Assembly (NCBI GenBank): GCA_002081555.1
Contig: MZNV01003028.1
Span: 1-24,453 of the forward strand
Source: Protostelium mycophagum
Taxonomy: Eukaryota; Evosea; Variosea; Protosteliida; Protosteliaceae
DNA: 24,453 nucleotides
Reading direction: 5' to 3'
The translations under genes and the position numbers were made by a program. The notes beneath the pieces are model-generated. The model was given only the letters and a program-made list of their open reading frames with translations, had not been told where the DNA came from and ran no database searches. Below are positions 9,401-18,648 of this stretch, in pieces. Position 1 is the first letter of the stretch, and every line of letters begins with the position of its first letter.

Positions 9401-11535
9401 TTGATCACTTCTCAATTGCTCGAGTTGGTTTTCAACGTTAGATTGCTCTGTCTCTTGATCCTTCAACTTTGCGTGCTTGTCTTCGAGGTCCCTCTTTATA
9501 TGATCGATTTTTGCCTCCTTGTCTGCGATCTTTCGGTCTCGCTCGTCTTGATCAACTCTGCTCATGATCAATAACTCACATCGTTGTATTTTGTATCGTG
9601 AGAACCAACAGATGTAGAGTGAAGATGTAGATGCAACCTTCTGTCCTTGGCATTCTCTTCTTGAATTTTTTTGATATGTGTTTCTAACCTGATCTAGTCA
9701 GTGAAATTAATGAAATTTCACGACCCAAAATCACACCAATATGGTGAAGATTCTCAGAAATTTCTGATACGTCATCATTCACCTGTTCATTCTTGTCTTG
9801 ATCTGGGTTATGGACCTTTCTTTTTCCCTGACGGCGAGGACCTTATTGTTATACTCCCTCCGAGTGTTCTGTTGCTCGTGGTTCAAAGTTGCGATTTCTG
9901 CGGTGAGTTCCGCAATCTTCTTGGACATCTCAATTTGCTCCTCATTTTTCTTTGAAATTTCATTGTTGGTATCCTCTTCTTCGTGCTGATGACGTCAGTC
10001 TACAACGAATATATTTTATTCTTATTTATGGAAATTTCGCATCTCATTGCAAAGCGCCAGAGAATTTTATTCAATTTTGATTAAATGATGTGTGGGTTAC
10101 CTCAGAAGTAGTAATGTACTCTCTTAACTTTTCAAGTTGAATTTGTCCTTTTGATGCGTCACCAGCCAGCTTGTCCACTTTCTGAACACATGAATCAGTG
10201 TCGCTCATCACCTTCACATCTCCAAATATCGTGGAAATCTCACCTGCTGGGCCTCTGCAACGTGAGCCCAAGCCATCATATTCTTCAGATCTTGTAGATG
10301 GTCCTCCTTCTTAGTCAACAGACTCACTTGCTCCAACTCATGCTTTAACTCGGCAACTTTGTTCTCCATATCCCCTAATAAATTCTTTTTTCTCTTCAAT
10401 GCATCCCTGTGAATTTAATTTTCATAATTTATAAATGCAAATCTTTCGTTATTTTTCAAGTGGTTTAGGGTTTTGGGTTTAGAGGAATTTCTCGTGAAAT
10501 AAAACTGTATTGCGGTTACTACCGCAAGGGGATCATGCAGAGTTGATTTAAATAATGTGAAATATTGTTATTTCATCTTACTTCATACTGCTGAGACTTG
10601 AATTTACACTCTCAAAGTCCTTTTCCATCTGTTCTAATTGTGTTGCCATCAAGAAAAACTAAAAATATAAAAAAAGAGCAGAGGGAGGTGTCGAACCCCA
10701 TACCTTGTATTTATCTTTAGACGTGGCATTGTTCAAAAACTCCCTTGATGTGTCTTGCATCAAAATTGAACAGGGATTTGTGACCTGTTTTGTTTAGACA
10801 CGTGTTATAGAATAGAATTAAAATAGACCTGGATATTGAATTGATCCAAAATATTGTGTAACTCTGCACTAGAGGTGGCGACTGTCTTTCCGCTTGCTGA
10901 TTTCATCTTATAACCAGCTGCTCCTTCTTTTGAAATTCTTCCTGACGTTGATCAAAATCAATCTGATAAAGATAGAGGGAACGTTAATTATTACATATTG
11001 AAGAATCATCATCGGATGATCAGAAGTGATCTTGAATTATGAGGGACAGACAACCAATTCTTACTCTCGATAATGATTGATCTGCCGTAGTCATCAGGTC
11101 TATACGCTTCCGGTCCTCGATTTCTGAGTTTTATGGTGATCACAGCAGCAGAGGCTCCGGAACGGATGAGATCAGTCAATTTACTTCCTCGATTTGTCGC
11201 TCCTGCTTTGGCACCAAGTCCAACTGTCAACCCCACAAGAACTGCACTTTTACCGCCTGCATTTTTTACTCAGGAGCGGGATCTTGTTCATACTCACTTC
11301 CATTTTGACCAACAACAAAGTTGGCGCAGGGACCAAATTTAATTGATAGATTTTTGTGGCACATGAAATTGACGAGCACGATCTCTTCTAAGATACCAAC
11401 ATTAGCTTCATGATTTCCTCTATCACTCTGATTTTCAGAATGATCTTGTGATGTATCAAGATCTTCTTCGTCATCTTCCAGGCGGGCTGATTTCCTGGGC
11501 TCACTATCCTCACTATCATCCTTCCTCTTTGGCAT
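6472..11535 (-). CDS. SMC6: SMC6, structural maintenance of chromosomes protein 6
   Basis: ATPase subunit of the nuclear Smc5/6 complex, which acts in recombinational repair and replication-fork stability. The start ATG at 11535 opens an acidic N-tail, followed by the SMC6-type [15 protein letters not shown] and Walker A GQNGSGKS; a 41-nt intron (11257-11297) splits the Walker A between G and S. Exon 3 is 10941-10829 and is followed by a [17 protein letters not shown] block, the SMC6 Q-loop region. Long charged coiled coils flank a hinge encoded at about 9236-8480 (for example [17 protein letters not shown] and [12 protein letters not shown]). Near the C-terminus come the ABC signature [18 protein letters not shown] (about 6863-6810), Walker B MDEFD, and [10 protein letters not shown], ending with [14 protein letters not shown] and TAA at 6472-6474. 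Both ATPase halves and the hinge look intact. It has many introns; I did not place every middle junction. Confidence 0.95.
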
Positions 11536-11628
11536 CTTGTGATCTCAGGATTGCGCGCAACGGTCACCTGTTTGAGCCTGCCTGGTTGTAGTGAGTTCAG
11601 GTTTTTCTGGGAAAACCCCAAAATCATT

Positions 11629-11936
11629 TCAACAAATTTTGATATTGTGCAAATCCAACAACACCATTGGCCCTGACACACTGCACGATGGCACAAGGAC
11701 ATCCGTTCGGGACTGAACCTCTGATTCTGGTACATGTTCAGGACAAAAGATACGAGGCATAAAATGAGATGATGTTGTCTTCTTATAAAGAGATGTCCTG
11801 TTCGTTCTCTACTGATCTGAGGGTGCTGGTCAAGTGAACCTTGTCCAACTTGGTTTTGAGCTGAGAGAACCGATGAACGCTCCACCATCTCTGATCTTGA
11901 TACTTCCGTCACAAGGGCCTCCCAATCACGAGCCAT
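11629..11936 (-). CDS. Possible small gene upstream of SMC6, unresolved
   Basis: ATG at 11936 opens MARDWEALVTE. A 43-nt GT-AG intron (11861-11903) joins it in phase to LKTKLDKVHLTSTLRS, a short amphipathic helix. That frame stops at 11783-11785 unless another intron is used. A second protein-like frame follows on the same strand (about 11775-11629), containing PRIFCPEHVPESEVQ and ending TGA. A splice of about 31 nt would be needed to connect the two, shorter than other introns here. It is either a 36-aa micro-gene, a gene of about 80 aa, or 5' leader of SMC6. It starts 85 bp from the divergent phosphatase ATG. Not recognised. Confidence 0.35.
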
Positions 11937-12021
11937 TAGTTTTATTATAATGAAAATGGAATTTTCGACACCTCAAAAGTCATAAAATCAAAATTGGTCA
12001 CAATCTGTGTCGCAGATCAAC
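11937..12021. promoter_or_regulatory. 85-bp divergent promoter
   Basis: This very short interval separates the upstream reading frame on the minus strand from the phosphatase start codon at 12022. It is AT-rich, with an ATAAAAT box and an ATTGG (CCAAT-type) motif near 11970-11998. It must hold the core promoter of the phosphatase. Confidence 0.3.
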
Positions 12022-13933
12022 ATGCTGAGAGGTTTCTTTATTTGTGTTCTCATATGCGCTGCTTTGGCCAGCATAGACGTAACCAGTCTCTTTTCAACAA
12101 AGGTGATAACATGACCTAATCCCATCTCTCTAATCAGGAACAGACTCCATATCCTCAACCTCACGGAGATCTATCTTCCATCACACCTGAATGTGACCCT
12201 GTTCCATTGCACGTGAACCTTGTCTCAAGACATGGATCGAGAGAACCAGCCAACGCCAAAACAGTGAAGAAGTTTATTGAGAGAGAAAACATTGTCAGAC
12301 AACTTGGAAACCTTACAAAAATCGAAAAGTACTGCTTCCTTCCTGATCTGGTCTAATTTAATGCAGATTTCAATGGATGAAAGATTACAATTGCCCATTT
12401 TCACTCGATAGTGCTGGCGAACTCACAGAGGCCGGTTTGAAAGAGCTGTTTGAAATGGGACTTCGATTTGGCAAAAGATACAGAAAGTTATTTGACCATT
12501 ATGACCCAACACAACACAAAACAGTCACCACACAAGTCGACAGAGCGTAAGTATCTTTCTTTCAGGGTGACATCAATTCACAAAATCAAAATCTCATTTT
12601 GTACTTGCGATGATGATAACAATAATAATGTCTTCAGTGCCATAAGCGGATCTGCCTTCACAAAAGGACTTTGGGAGAACAAAGGACCAATATCACTCAA
12701 TAATTACCAACCCATCGCGATGATGTCGACCTCTAAAGCTAGTGATCCACTGCTCAGACCTTTTGAGTGTTGCGAGTGAGCCATTGGTGCAAACCGAGTT
12801 TTGTATTGATACCATGCAGTGCTTACGCCAAGATTGCAAAAGATAACGTCACTTTTGAGGGTGTTTTATTTTAATTTTTAAAGTCATTTCTTCATGAATC
12901 ACAAAATTTTAATTTATCAACGTGAAAGTTATTAATTTTTGGTAGGCGACAAATTGTTTGATAAAATGAAGCATCAATTCGCGGCAGACACTCTGCAGAT
13001 TTTGGGCATAGACAAATCCCAAGTGGATATAAAGGGTGAGCTTGTGGACAGTTTTTACAGCGAGTGCACTTACGACGTTGCGGCCGGATTTGGAACTGGA
13101 AAATTCTGCTCTCTCATCTCTGACAGGTGAGTGAAATCTCGTCGAAATTTCAGAATTGACCTGTTGTAGATCGTTCTTTTATTTGGATTATATCGGAGAT
13201 ACAAAGGAATATTACATGAAGTCTTTCCCAAGGCCGATCAATTGGCAGATCGCACAGCCACTTTTATCCGATCTTTTCGATTCTATAGATAAATCTATTG
13301 CGGGAAAAGAAAAATCTAATCTGAGATTCGCCCATGCGGAGACGATCTTTCCTCTCGCAGCCATGCTGGTGAGCATATTTAGTATTTTCTTCACGAGATG
13401 CTGTGGTGCATCACGTGGATTTTTATTTATAAAAGTTTTGGGCGGACAATGATTCAACCAAACTCATTTTTTGCAGGGATTGCAGTATCAAGCGAAGCAT
13501 TTGACAGCTGATTTCACAGAACAGGACATTAAAGAAAGAACGTGGAAGGTCAGTTGTAGATTGTCAATTTTTTGATGGTTAAATTTCTCAGGGATCTCTT
13601 GTCGCACCGTTTGCCTCGAATATTGCTATGGTCACGTACAACTGCTCATCGGCAGGAAGGCCTCGAGATTACCGCGTGCAATTATTGCAAAATGAGGTGT
13701 GTACTCTTATATGTTTCAAAAGGCGATTCTGTCGTGATGGACAAGGATATAGCCGCATGTACAAGCCGGCAAGGAAGCGCCACACTGTTCTTCAGTAGAG
13801 AGTCAATTTATTGTTGCAGGTGCCTGTGAATTTCCCAGGATGCTCTCAGCCATTTTGTCCCCTTAATGAACTGAAGAAGATATATGATTCTGATCTGAAG
13901 ATTGATTTCAAGAAGCTATGTTTCGCTCAATAA
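12022..13933 (+). CDS. Secreted histidine phosphatase, multiple inositol-polyphosphate phosphatase type, 433 aa
   Basis: A branch-2 histidine phosphatase expected to remove phosphates from phytate and other inositol polyphosphates in the secretory pathway or outside the cell. Exons are 12022-12102, 12138-12328, 12367-12546, 12638-12775, 12820-12860, 12946-13126, 13170-13368, 13477-13548, 13592-13696 and 13820-13933, all in phase. A signal peptide (MLRGFFICVLICAALAS) is followed by the catalytic RHGSREP (RHGSR at 12228-12242). The proton-donor motif is HAET (13333-13344) rather than the HD of plain acid phosphatases; HAET is the hallmark of MINPP enzymes. QVDRA, ENKGP and APFASNIAMV also fit the family. 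Length is close to animal MINPPs (about 480). No KDEL-like tail is present, so it may be secreted or lysosomal. AATAAAG overlaps the stop codon. Confidence 0.93.
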
Positions 13934-14366
13934 AGAATGCTCAGGTTTATTTTTACAGTTGTTCTCCACTTTGCAACCAGTAATTAAATGTCTCGGGCGG
14001 CCAAGACGATGAGAGATACGAATGACCAGAAGTGTGTGAGGATTTTAATAAATCTTGTCTTGTGAGGACCAGATCTCCAAAGACTTTTTGCTTTGAAACG
14101 CCACCAAAATGCCTGTCAAATAAAAATTCCCGCCCAGTTGCGAACTTTGATTTTCCCGCCAAATTTTGTTTCTATCATCGATCAGAACTTGCCCGCCACC
14201 TATCCGACAGGCCACAACAGAGATCAGCATGAGCCAGATCAACCTCTCTTCATCAGAAAGCGGCAAGTCCGTTGTATTCGTTCTTAACAAGTCTGTCAAG
14301 GTTTAAAAGATCAACAAGGTGAGGTCTTTTTGTTCTACATTTTCCCATTTATTCAACATTTCCAAG
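13934..14366 (+). promoter_or_regulatory. 433-bp upstream region with E2F-like boxes
   Basis: The interval between the phosphatase stop and the next start has three CCCGCC boxes: 14124-14136, a full E2F-type TTTTCCCGCCAAA at 14151-14163, and 14191-14197. Small frames beginning at 13988 and 14229 have no supporting features. The E2F site is the canonical TTTSSCGC half plus an AAA flank and suggests cell-cycle control of the gene at 14367. Confidence 0.5.
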
Positions 14367-15095
14367 ATGATTGAGAAGATCCCCGCCAAGTATGTCTCAA
14401 AGACAGAGGATGGAATCGAGATCAAGAAGGCCGGCAGAGAAGAGCTCTTCAAGGTCCTCCAAGAATTCTCCCACTCTGCGTCAGACGACACCGTCATGAC
14501 ACTCTTGAAGGAATGGGGATACACCGAGGCTGAAGAGGTGATCCCACCGTTCTTTTTCTCAAAGTGCCAAGCTCATACCTTTAGGACTCTGAAGAAGAGG
14601 AACAATCAGAGGAGCAGGAAGACTCTGAGGAGAACGCGAGTGAATCTGAAGAATCAGAAGAGGAGGAAGAAAAGGAAGAGCCAAAAAAGGTCGTTAAAAA
14701 GATCGTAAAGAAGGTGGTACCCAAGAGAAAAGTTGCAGGTACATCCCAATCAGTCATGGGATAATGTCTGACACGCGACAGAGGTCGAGGCAGAATCCGA
14801 AGAGGAGGACAAAGAGAACAAGCCCAGAGCCAACCGTCCTAAGAAGAACGACAACCTCCCAAAACCAAAGGTATACTATTCTAAAAAGCTGTGGCCACAA
14901 ACCTCTGACCTCTAGAAGGGCTTTCGCACCGGTCTCGCCAGAACCAGAAACCAAGAGAAGCAAGTGAACGGCGACACCAAGAAGAAGGTGCAAGATTTAA
15001 ACAAGGACAGAGCCCAATACCTCCGCATGATGAGGCCTGGACGTGTCGAGAAGATGTCAGCTGGTCTGAGTAAGACCCGCTCTGGACAAGTGTAA
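14367..15095 (+). CDS. Acidic/basic low-complexity protein, probably nuclear, 197 aa
   Basis: No recognised family. Exons are 14367-14537, 14585-14738, 14782-14870 and 14916-15095, joined in phase by introns of 43-47 nt. Residues 1-57 form a compact, partly helical N-terminus (ELFKVLQEFSHSASDDTV). A run of Glu/Ser with EESEEEEEKEE comes next, then Lys-rich VKKIVKKVVPKRK, a second acidic patch, and a basic C-terminal part with RTGLARTRNQ and YLRMMRPGRVEKM ending SKTRSGQV. Alternating acidic and Lys/Arg blocks are typical of histone-binding, nucleolar or ribosome-biogenesis proteins. Upstream E2F-like boxes would fit S-phase use. AAATAAAAATAAAG at the 3' end supplies polyadenylation signals. 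The repeated AAG/GAG codons give high coding quality despite the low complexity. Confidence 0.82.
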
Positions 15096-15352
15096 ATAGA
15101 AAGAAAAATAAAAATAAAGATGCAAGATTTAGCTTTTCTCCTCCGCCTCACGCAAAGGTTTGGGTTGGTTTAGAGGGGATATTTCTCTAAGTCCTTGATG
15201 CACAGCTCATACATATTACCAATAGATCAAATCAAATGAATATTTTAACATTTACCCAGAGTCTCCAAGAATACAAAGATTTGGGGTTTCTGTCTTTCAA
15301 TCCTGTGCATGTCACTATGCCACTGTCTTCTCTCTATCAGCAGATAAAAAAT
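15096..15352. other. 257-bp interval, little visible
   Basis: Contains 3' UTR of the acidic/basic gene. A short frame on the plus strand from ATG 15237 to TGA about 15391 (starting MNILTFTQSLQEYKD) is open but not recognised; it could be a further scrap of the acyltransferase relic or a chance frame. Confidence 0.3.
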
Positions 15353-15866
15353 AAATACACCTCCACCATTGTTATGTCAAGCTGGTGAACTCTTTGTACA
15401 AGAGCTACGTTTACCCGGTCCTCGTGTCTCTATTTTTAGGAACACCCTTTGCCACGTTGTTTTTCCAGGCTATGGGAAGGTCAGAATTTCAAAAGACTCT
15501 GGGAAATTTCTCCAGTCATTTTGGAAGCCAAGTGTACATGGACAGTACCAAGATCACTGAGTTTGATCTGGTTTGGGTTGCCAATCATGCGACCATCAAC
15601 AATGGAGTGACACTACAGACTCATCTCTTTGAAGATCGTATCATGAAGATGTCTGATCTTCAAATCAGACGAGGTGCCACTGTGGTACAACCCTGTTGTC
15701 TTCACTTAATAACAGATGCCTTCTTTTTTTTTTTGTTGAACAGATACCATCAGCCACAAATACCACGCTGAAGATGATAGGAACGTCTTTGGTCGTCCTC
15801 TATGACTCTGTTGACGGAGCAACAGTCTGTCTCTTTTGATAAAGGGAGAACAACTGCCTCCCAACA
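15353..15866 (+). pseudogene. C-terminal relic of a Pls/PosA-type NRPS-like acyltransferase
   Basis: The frame includes LGTPFATLFFQAMG, VYMDSTKITEFDLVW and VTLQTHLFEDRIMKM, which match the left-handed-helix acyltransferase domain that ends Pls/PosA-type non-ribosomal peptide synthetase-like proteins. A likely intron (GTGGTA donor near 15678, pyrimidine-rich tail, acceptor at about 15742) leads to VVLYDSVDGATV, then a one-base shift into LSLLIKGEQLPPNTT and TAG. The adenylation, carrier and membrane parts expected upstream are absent; the neighbouring gene ends only 257 bp away. The next 216-bp repeat unit carries the same tail with TGG in place of TAG, reading on through WAGIPTA. So this looks like a truncated, decaying fragment, possibly acquired from a bacterial-type gene, with its last segment duplicated. 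Confidence 0.65.
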
Positions 15867-16267
15867 CAACATAGGCAGGCATCCCCACTGCCATCGTTCA
15901 TCGCTCATAATGTTCCCCCATCTAACAATGTGCACAAAAACAATTTTATCCCGTTTTTTGAAATTTAAAAATTTAGAAAGGGCGGTTAACGACCAATGAT
16001 TTGTCATTACAAGCTAAAGAGTTTAAACTTGATCTCTTTCAAATCCTTGCTTGATGAAAGGGAGAACAACTGCCTCCCAACACTACATGGGCAGGCATCC
16101 CCACTGCCATCGTTCATCGCTCGTAATGTTCCCCATATAAACAATGTGCACACAAAAACAATTTTATCCCGTTTTTTGAAATTTAAAATTTAGAAAGGGC
16201 GGTTGACGACCGATGATTTGTCATTACAAGTTGAAGAGTTTAAACTTGATCTCTTTCAAACCCTTGC
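15836..16267. repeat. 216-bp direct tandem duplication over two convergent gene ends
   Basis: Units are 15836-16050 and 16051-16267 (215 and 217 bp), differing by a few substitutions and small indels. Each unit carries the last codons of the acyltransferase relic at its left and a copy of the last codons of the convergent CBM-like gene at its right. The unit boundaries share the sequence TTGAT(A/G)AA, consistent with unequal exchange at microhomology. The right unit is continuous with the functional CBM-like gene and the left one with the relic. Confidence 0.9.
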
Positions 16268-16651
16268 TTGATGAAATCCTCTTCATAAAGGACATTCTTG
16301 TCTGAGATGGTCATTATAAATCTCGAATACGACATGTCTCACCGCTGCGGTTGACCATGCTGTAATGTTGGCTCGCTCTCCTCTGTCCATCAATTTCGAA
16401 GATGAATCTCTGTGTTGAAATGGGTAAATCGACAGTGGTTGCCCATACAACAGTGCCATCTTCTAATGTCTAAACGATAAGCTTGAGGACAAAGAAGAAA
16501 ATATTGACGAAGAGGTCACCTCTTTTTCCATCGGTGTGGTCTCTCCATTTCTATTTAATACTACACTTTGAACATCCACGTCATCCTTCCATTCGAATCT
16601 GAAAGGAACTCTCTTCAAGCTTGCCATTGGGTTAAAGAGCTCTGTTGCCAT
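16240..16651 (-). CDS. Small E-set / CBM48-like protein, 106 aa
   Basis: Exons in gene order are 16651-16520, 16469-16343 and 16301-16240, joined by introns of 50 and 41 nt, phase-consistent. The sequence VPFRFEWKDDVDVQSVV, then TPMEKE, VVWATTVDLP and RFIFEIDGQ follows the pattern of the early-set glycogen-binding module found in AMPK beta subunits and related proteins (aromatic-rich strands, PMxK, xFxFxVDGx). The protein is essentially this one module plus a short tail (NVLYEEDFIKQGF) and has no kinase-interacting C-domain. Expected role is carbohydrate or partner binding in the cytosol; family assignment rests on pattern, not alignment. Its last 60 coding bases lie partly inside the right unit of the tandem duplication, and a dead copy of its 3' end lies at about 16020-16058. 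Confidence 0.75.
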
Positions 16652-16884
16652 TGTCTGTGTCTTGTTTGTATTGTGTTTGTTGGGATGAGATTCTCACATC
16701 CGGAACATTTCGAAAAAATGAAAGAAAAAAGAGAAGAAAATTAAGAAAAAAAAGAATAAAATTCGAAGTTTTTCGTCATGGTGACGAGCCTTTCTTTGAA
16801 ATAAGTCACGGTTCGCTAAACGAGAATGGCATCACCGCGGGATATGTGTGTTAAAGGGGCTTTCACACATCTTCCCCATCAGAC
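16652..16884. promoter_or_regulatory. Divergent promoter of the CBM-like and secreted-protein genes
   Basis: These 233 bp separate two divergent start codons. The middle (about 16715-16765) is a purine-rich A/G tract that could act as a nucleosome-poor region. No defined factor site was recognised. Confidence 0.3.
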
Positions 16885-17591
16885 ATGAAAGTGGTCGCGC
16901 TTCTCCTCATTGCTGCAGCTTTGGTCTCTGCCGATTACTATGCTCTCATGCTGTCTGCCGGCTTTGGTGCTTGTAAAGACAAAGACTACAATCCTACTAC
17001 CCTCTATCTCGTACCAACGGACGCCACCACCTGCCTTCCAATAGACCTTAACCTCTGGATCACTTATTTCGTCACCGATTCTGGTGTCGAGGCGTCATTC
17101 TACAGTGATGCAAAGTGTTTGAGATCAACAAGTAGCAAAAATGTCTTTCCTTTTGCGTGCTTAACGGCCACACAGGCCATGGCAGTCAAAGTGACCGGCG
17201 GAGCATGGCCCACCAATATTCCTGCCCTTTCTGCCTCTGACAAGGTAACACTCTTTCATCCCTTCAGCTGATCACACGTAATCTTCCAACGAGATGTTTC
17301 GGATGTTCAACTGACACGCGGCAGATCGTTCAAACATCATCCACAGCGGACTGTAACTCGGTCACCACGGCAGTCGTCGAACGCGCACAGCCCGGCTCAT
17401 CCTGCAACGACGCCACCCCCACTTGCACCAAGAGAAGTGGAGACTCTCTGTCCTACCAAGTTGTGTGTGGTTTGTGGTCATTTTTGTTCGCTAATGGCGA
17501 TGTCACAAAGGGGACCCAGGAAACCCGTGGCAGCGCGGCCACTTTGGGTTTGGCGGTGGCGACCATGACAGCTGCTATACTACTGGTTTAG
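16885..17591 (+). CDS. Secreted, probably GPI-anchored Cys-rich protein, 208 aa
   Basis: Exons 16885-17244 and 17325-17591 flank an 80-nt intron, in phase. The N-terminus MKVVALLLIAAALVSA is a clear signal peptide. The mature part has about ten cysteines in pairs, including ACKDKDY, CLPIDLN, SCNDATPTC and VVCGLW, which suggests a disulfide-stabilised extracellular domain. The C-terminus is a small-residue site (GSAA) followed by a hydrophobic tail ending ILLV and TAG, the layout of a GPI-attachment signal. Not recognised as a named family. The codon third positions are richer in C than in neighbouring genes, consistent with strong expression. Function unknown; a cell-surface or matrix protein is likely. 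Confidence 0.85.
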
Positions 17592-17879
17592 ACATAGGCA
17601 GCTCATGCAAAAAAAAATGACCACAAATACATCGTCATGTGTCACATACGTAAATACATTTATTTGTGCAAGTAATTTCAAGCTGATTGTAGATGCAATA
17701 AGATTGGCTGGTTGTAATACGTCGAAGGCCTTCAAAGGGCGGCCCAACCTCTGATGTTTTCGGTGATAGAATTCGCGGATGTACATTGAGTATAAAATGG
17801 CTATACATTGACAGGAAAATTCAATTTATTTCCGTCATCATTGGAAGGGAGGCTCTCCATCTCACCGATTATCCTCCAT

Positions 17880-18050
17880 AGATTAACAATCTATAACAAT
17901 CTATTTTTGCTCTTTGACTTGCTTCTTGTCGTCTTTTGCACACATCACACTGAGAGAGACCTTTCTGCTTGTGATGTTTGATATTAGGAAACTGTGTTCT
18001 GAGTATCTTGTTGAACTCTGCATATTTGAAAAGAGATATTGAGACTGAGC
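17880..18050 (-). pseudogene. Possible scrap of a DNA-transposon ORF
   Basis: The minus-strand frame reads SISLFKYAEFNKILRTQFPN then KHHKQKGLSQCDVCKRRQEA. The layout (aromatic-Pro-Asn, basic block, C-x-x-C followed by charged helix) resembles the Zn-knuckle region ahead of the catalytic core in some eukaryotic transposase-like proteins. It is only about 55 residues, with no catalytic motif, start or splice signals identified. The resemblance is from memory of the pattern and could be wrong; a lost exon of a host gene is the alternative. Confidence 0.3.
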
Positions 18051-18076
18051 CAGTTGCAGCACCTAAGCATTGTATG

Positions 18077-18196
18077 CGTTGCGTCGTCAACAGTGGAAAT
18101 AGCGGTTAACGCAGATCTCCAATATCATCTGCGGTAAGAAGCGCAACTTTCGCTTTAACCGCTCTTTCCGATCCCGATGTTTGTGACGACGCAACG
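18077..18196. repeat. 120-bp nested inverted repeat with three-way-junction fold
   Basis: The outer arms are a perfect 12-bp pair, CGTTGCGTCGTC (18077-18088) and GACGACGCAACG (18185-18196). A second pair, AGCGGTTAA/TTAACCGCT, lies at 18101-18109 and 18155-18163. Inside are two further hairpins: CGCAGAT/ATCTGCG (18110-18116 with 18127-18133) and AAGCG/CGCTT (18139-18143 with 18151-18155). The result is two stacked outer helices feeding a three-way junction. It could be a short MITE or a structured RNA gene. No TSD is evident. Confidence 0.7.
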
Positions 18197-18523
18197 TGTT
18201 GTAGATGTGAATGACAAGTGATGATGTCACAGGCAGTCTAGTTGCAACTTGCATGTGTTGATTGCTTCATTGTGATTTATTTAATGCATGTGATGTCAAT
18301 CTATATGGTGGAATAGTTGGTGTGAAATGGACTTTAACATTCATCAAGATATAGAATACTTGACCTCAGCATCTAAATCATCTCCCACTGTACACTGCGC
18401 CTGCTCTAGAAATTTTAGGATATAGAGAAAATGAACATCTGATGCAACAAAATAGAAATCTATACAAGTGTTACTCTATTAATTGAATTCCAAAAATTAA
18501 TTATTCTCGATTGTCCTCCGAAG

Positions 18524-18648
18524 CAACCGCAAACAAAAAGTTTGAATCCTGGGCATGGCCTGAGAAAAGTCGTGTGGTGGACGTGCAAACTTTTTGACAG
18601 CCAAAGGTCCTCCGGGCGTACGTAAACAAAATGGTTGGTTTGCGGTTG
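18524..18648. repeat. 125-bp nested inverted repeat
   Basis: The outer arms CAACCGCAAAC (18524-18534) and GTTTGCGGTTG (18638-18648) are perfect complements. A second perfect 10-bp pair, AAAAAGTTTG and CAAACTTTTT, lies inside at 18535-18544 and 18586-18595. The two pairs are nested but spaced unequally. Likely a degenerate short inverted-repeat element; no coding frame. Confidence 0.6.

Noticed and set aside
10460-10490. Telomere-like TTTAGGG words
   Set aside because: Only one or two imperfect units within an SMC6 intron; not an array.
11388-11936. Single 182-codon open frame on the minus strand
   Set aside because: It overlaps SMC6 exon 1 in another frame and ignores a good 43-nt intron; its composition beyond residue 11 is not protein-like.
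15742-16193. Frames within the two tandem units as separate small genes
   Set aside because: They are duplicated copies of the acyltransferase tail and of the CBM-like gene's 3' end, in shifted frames.
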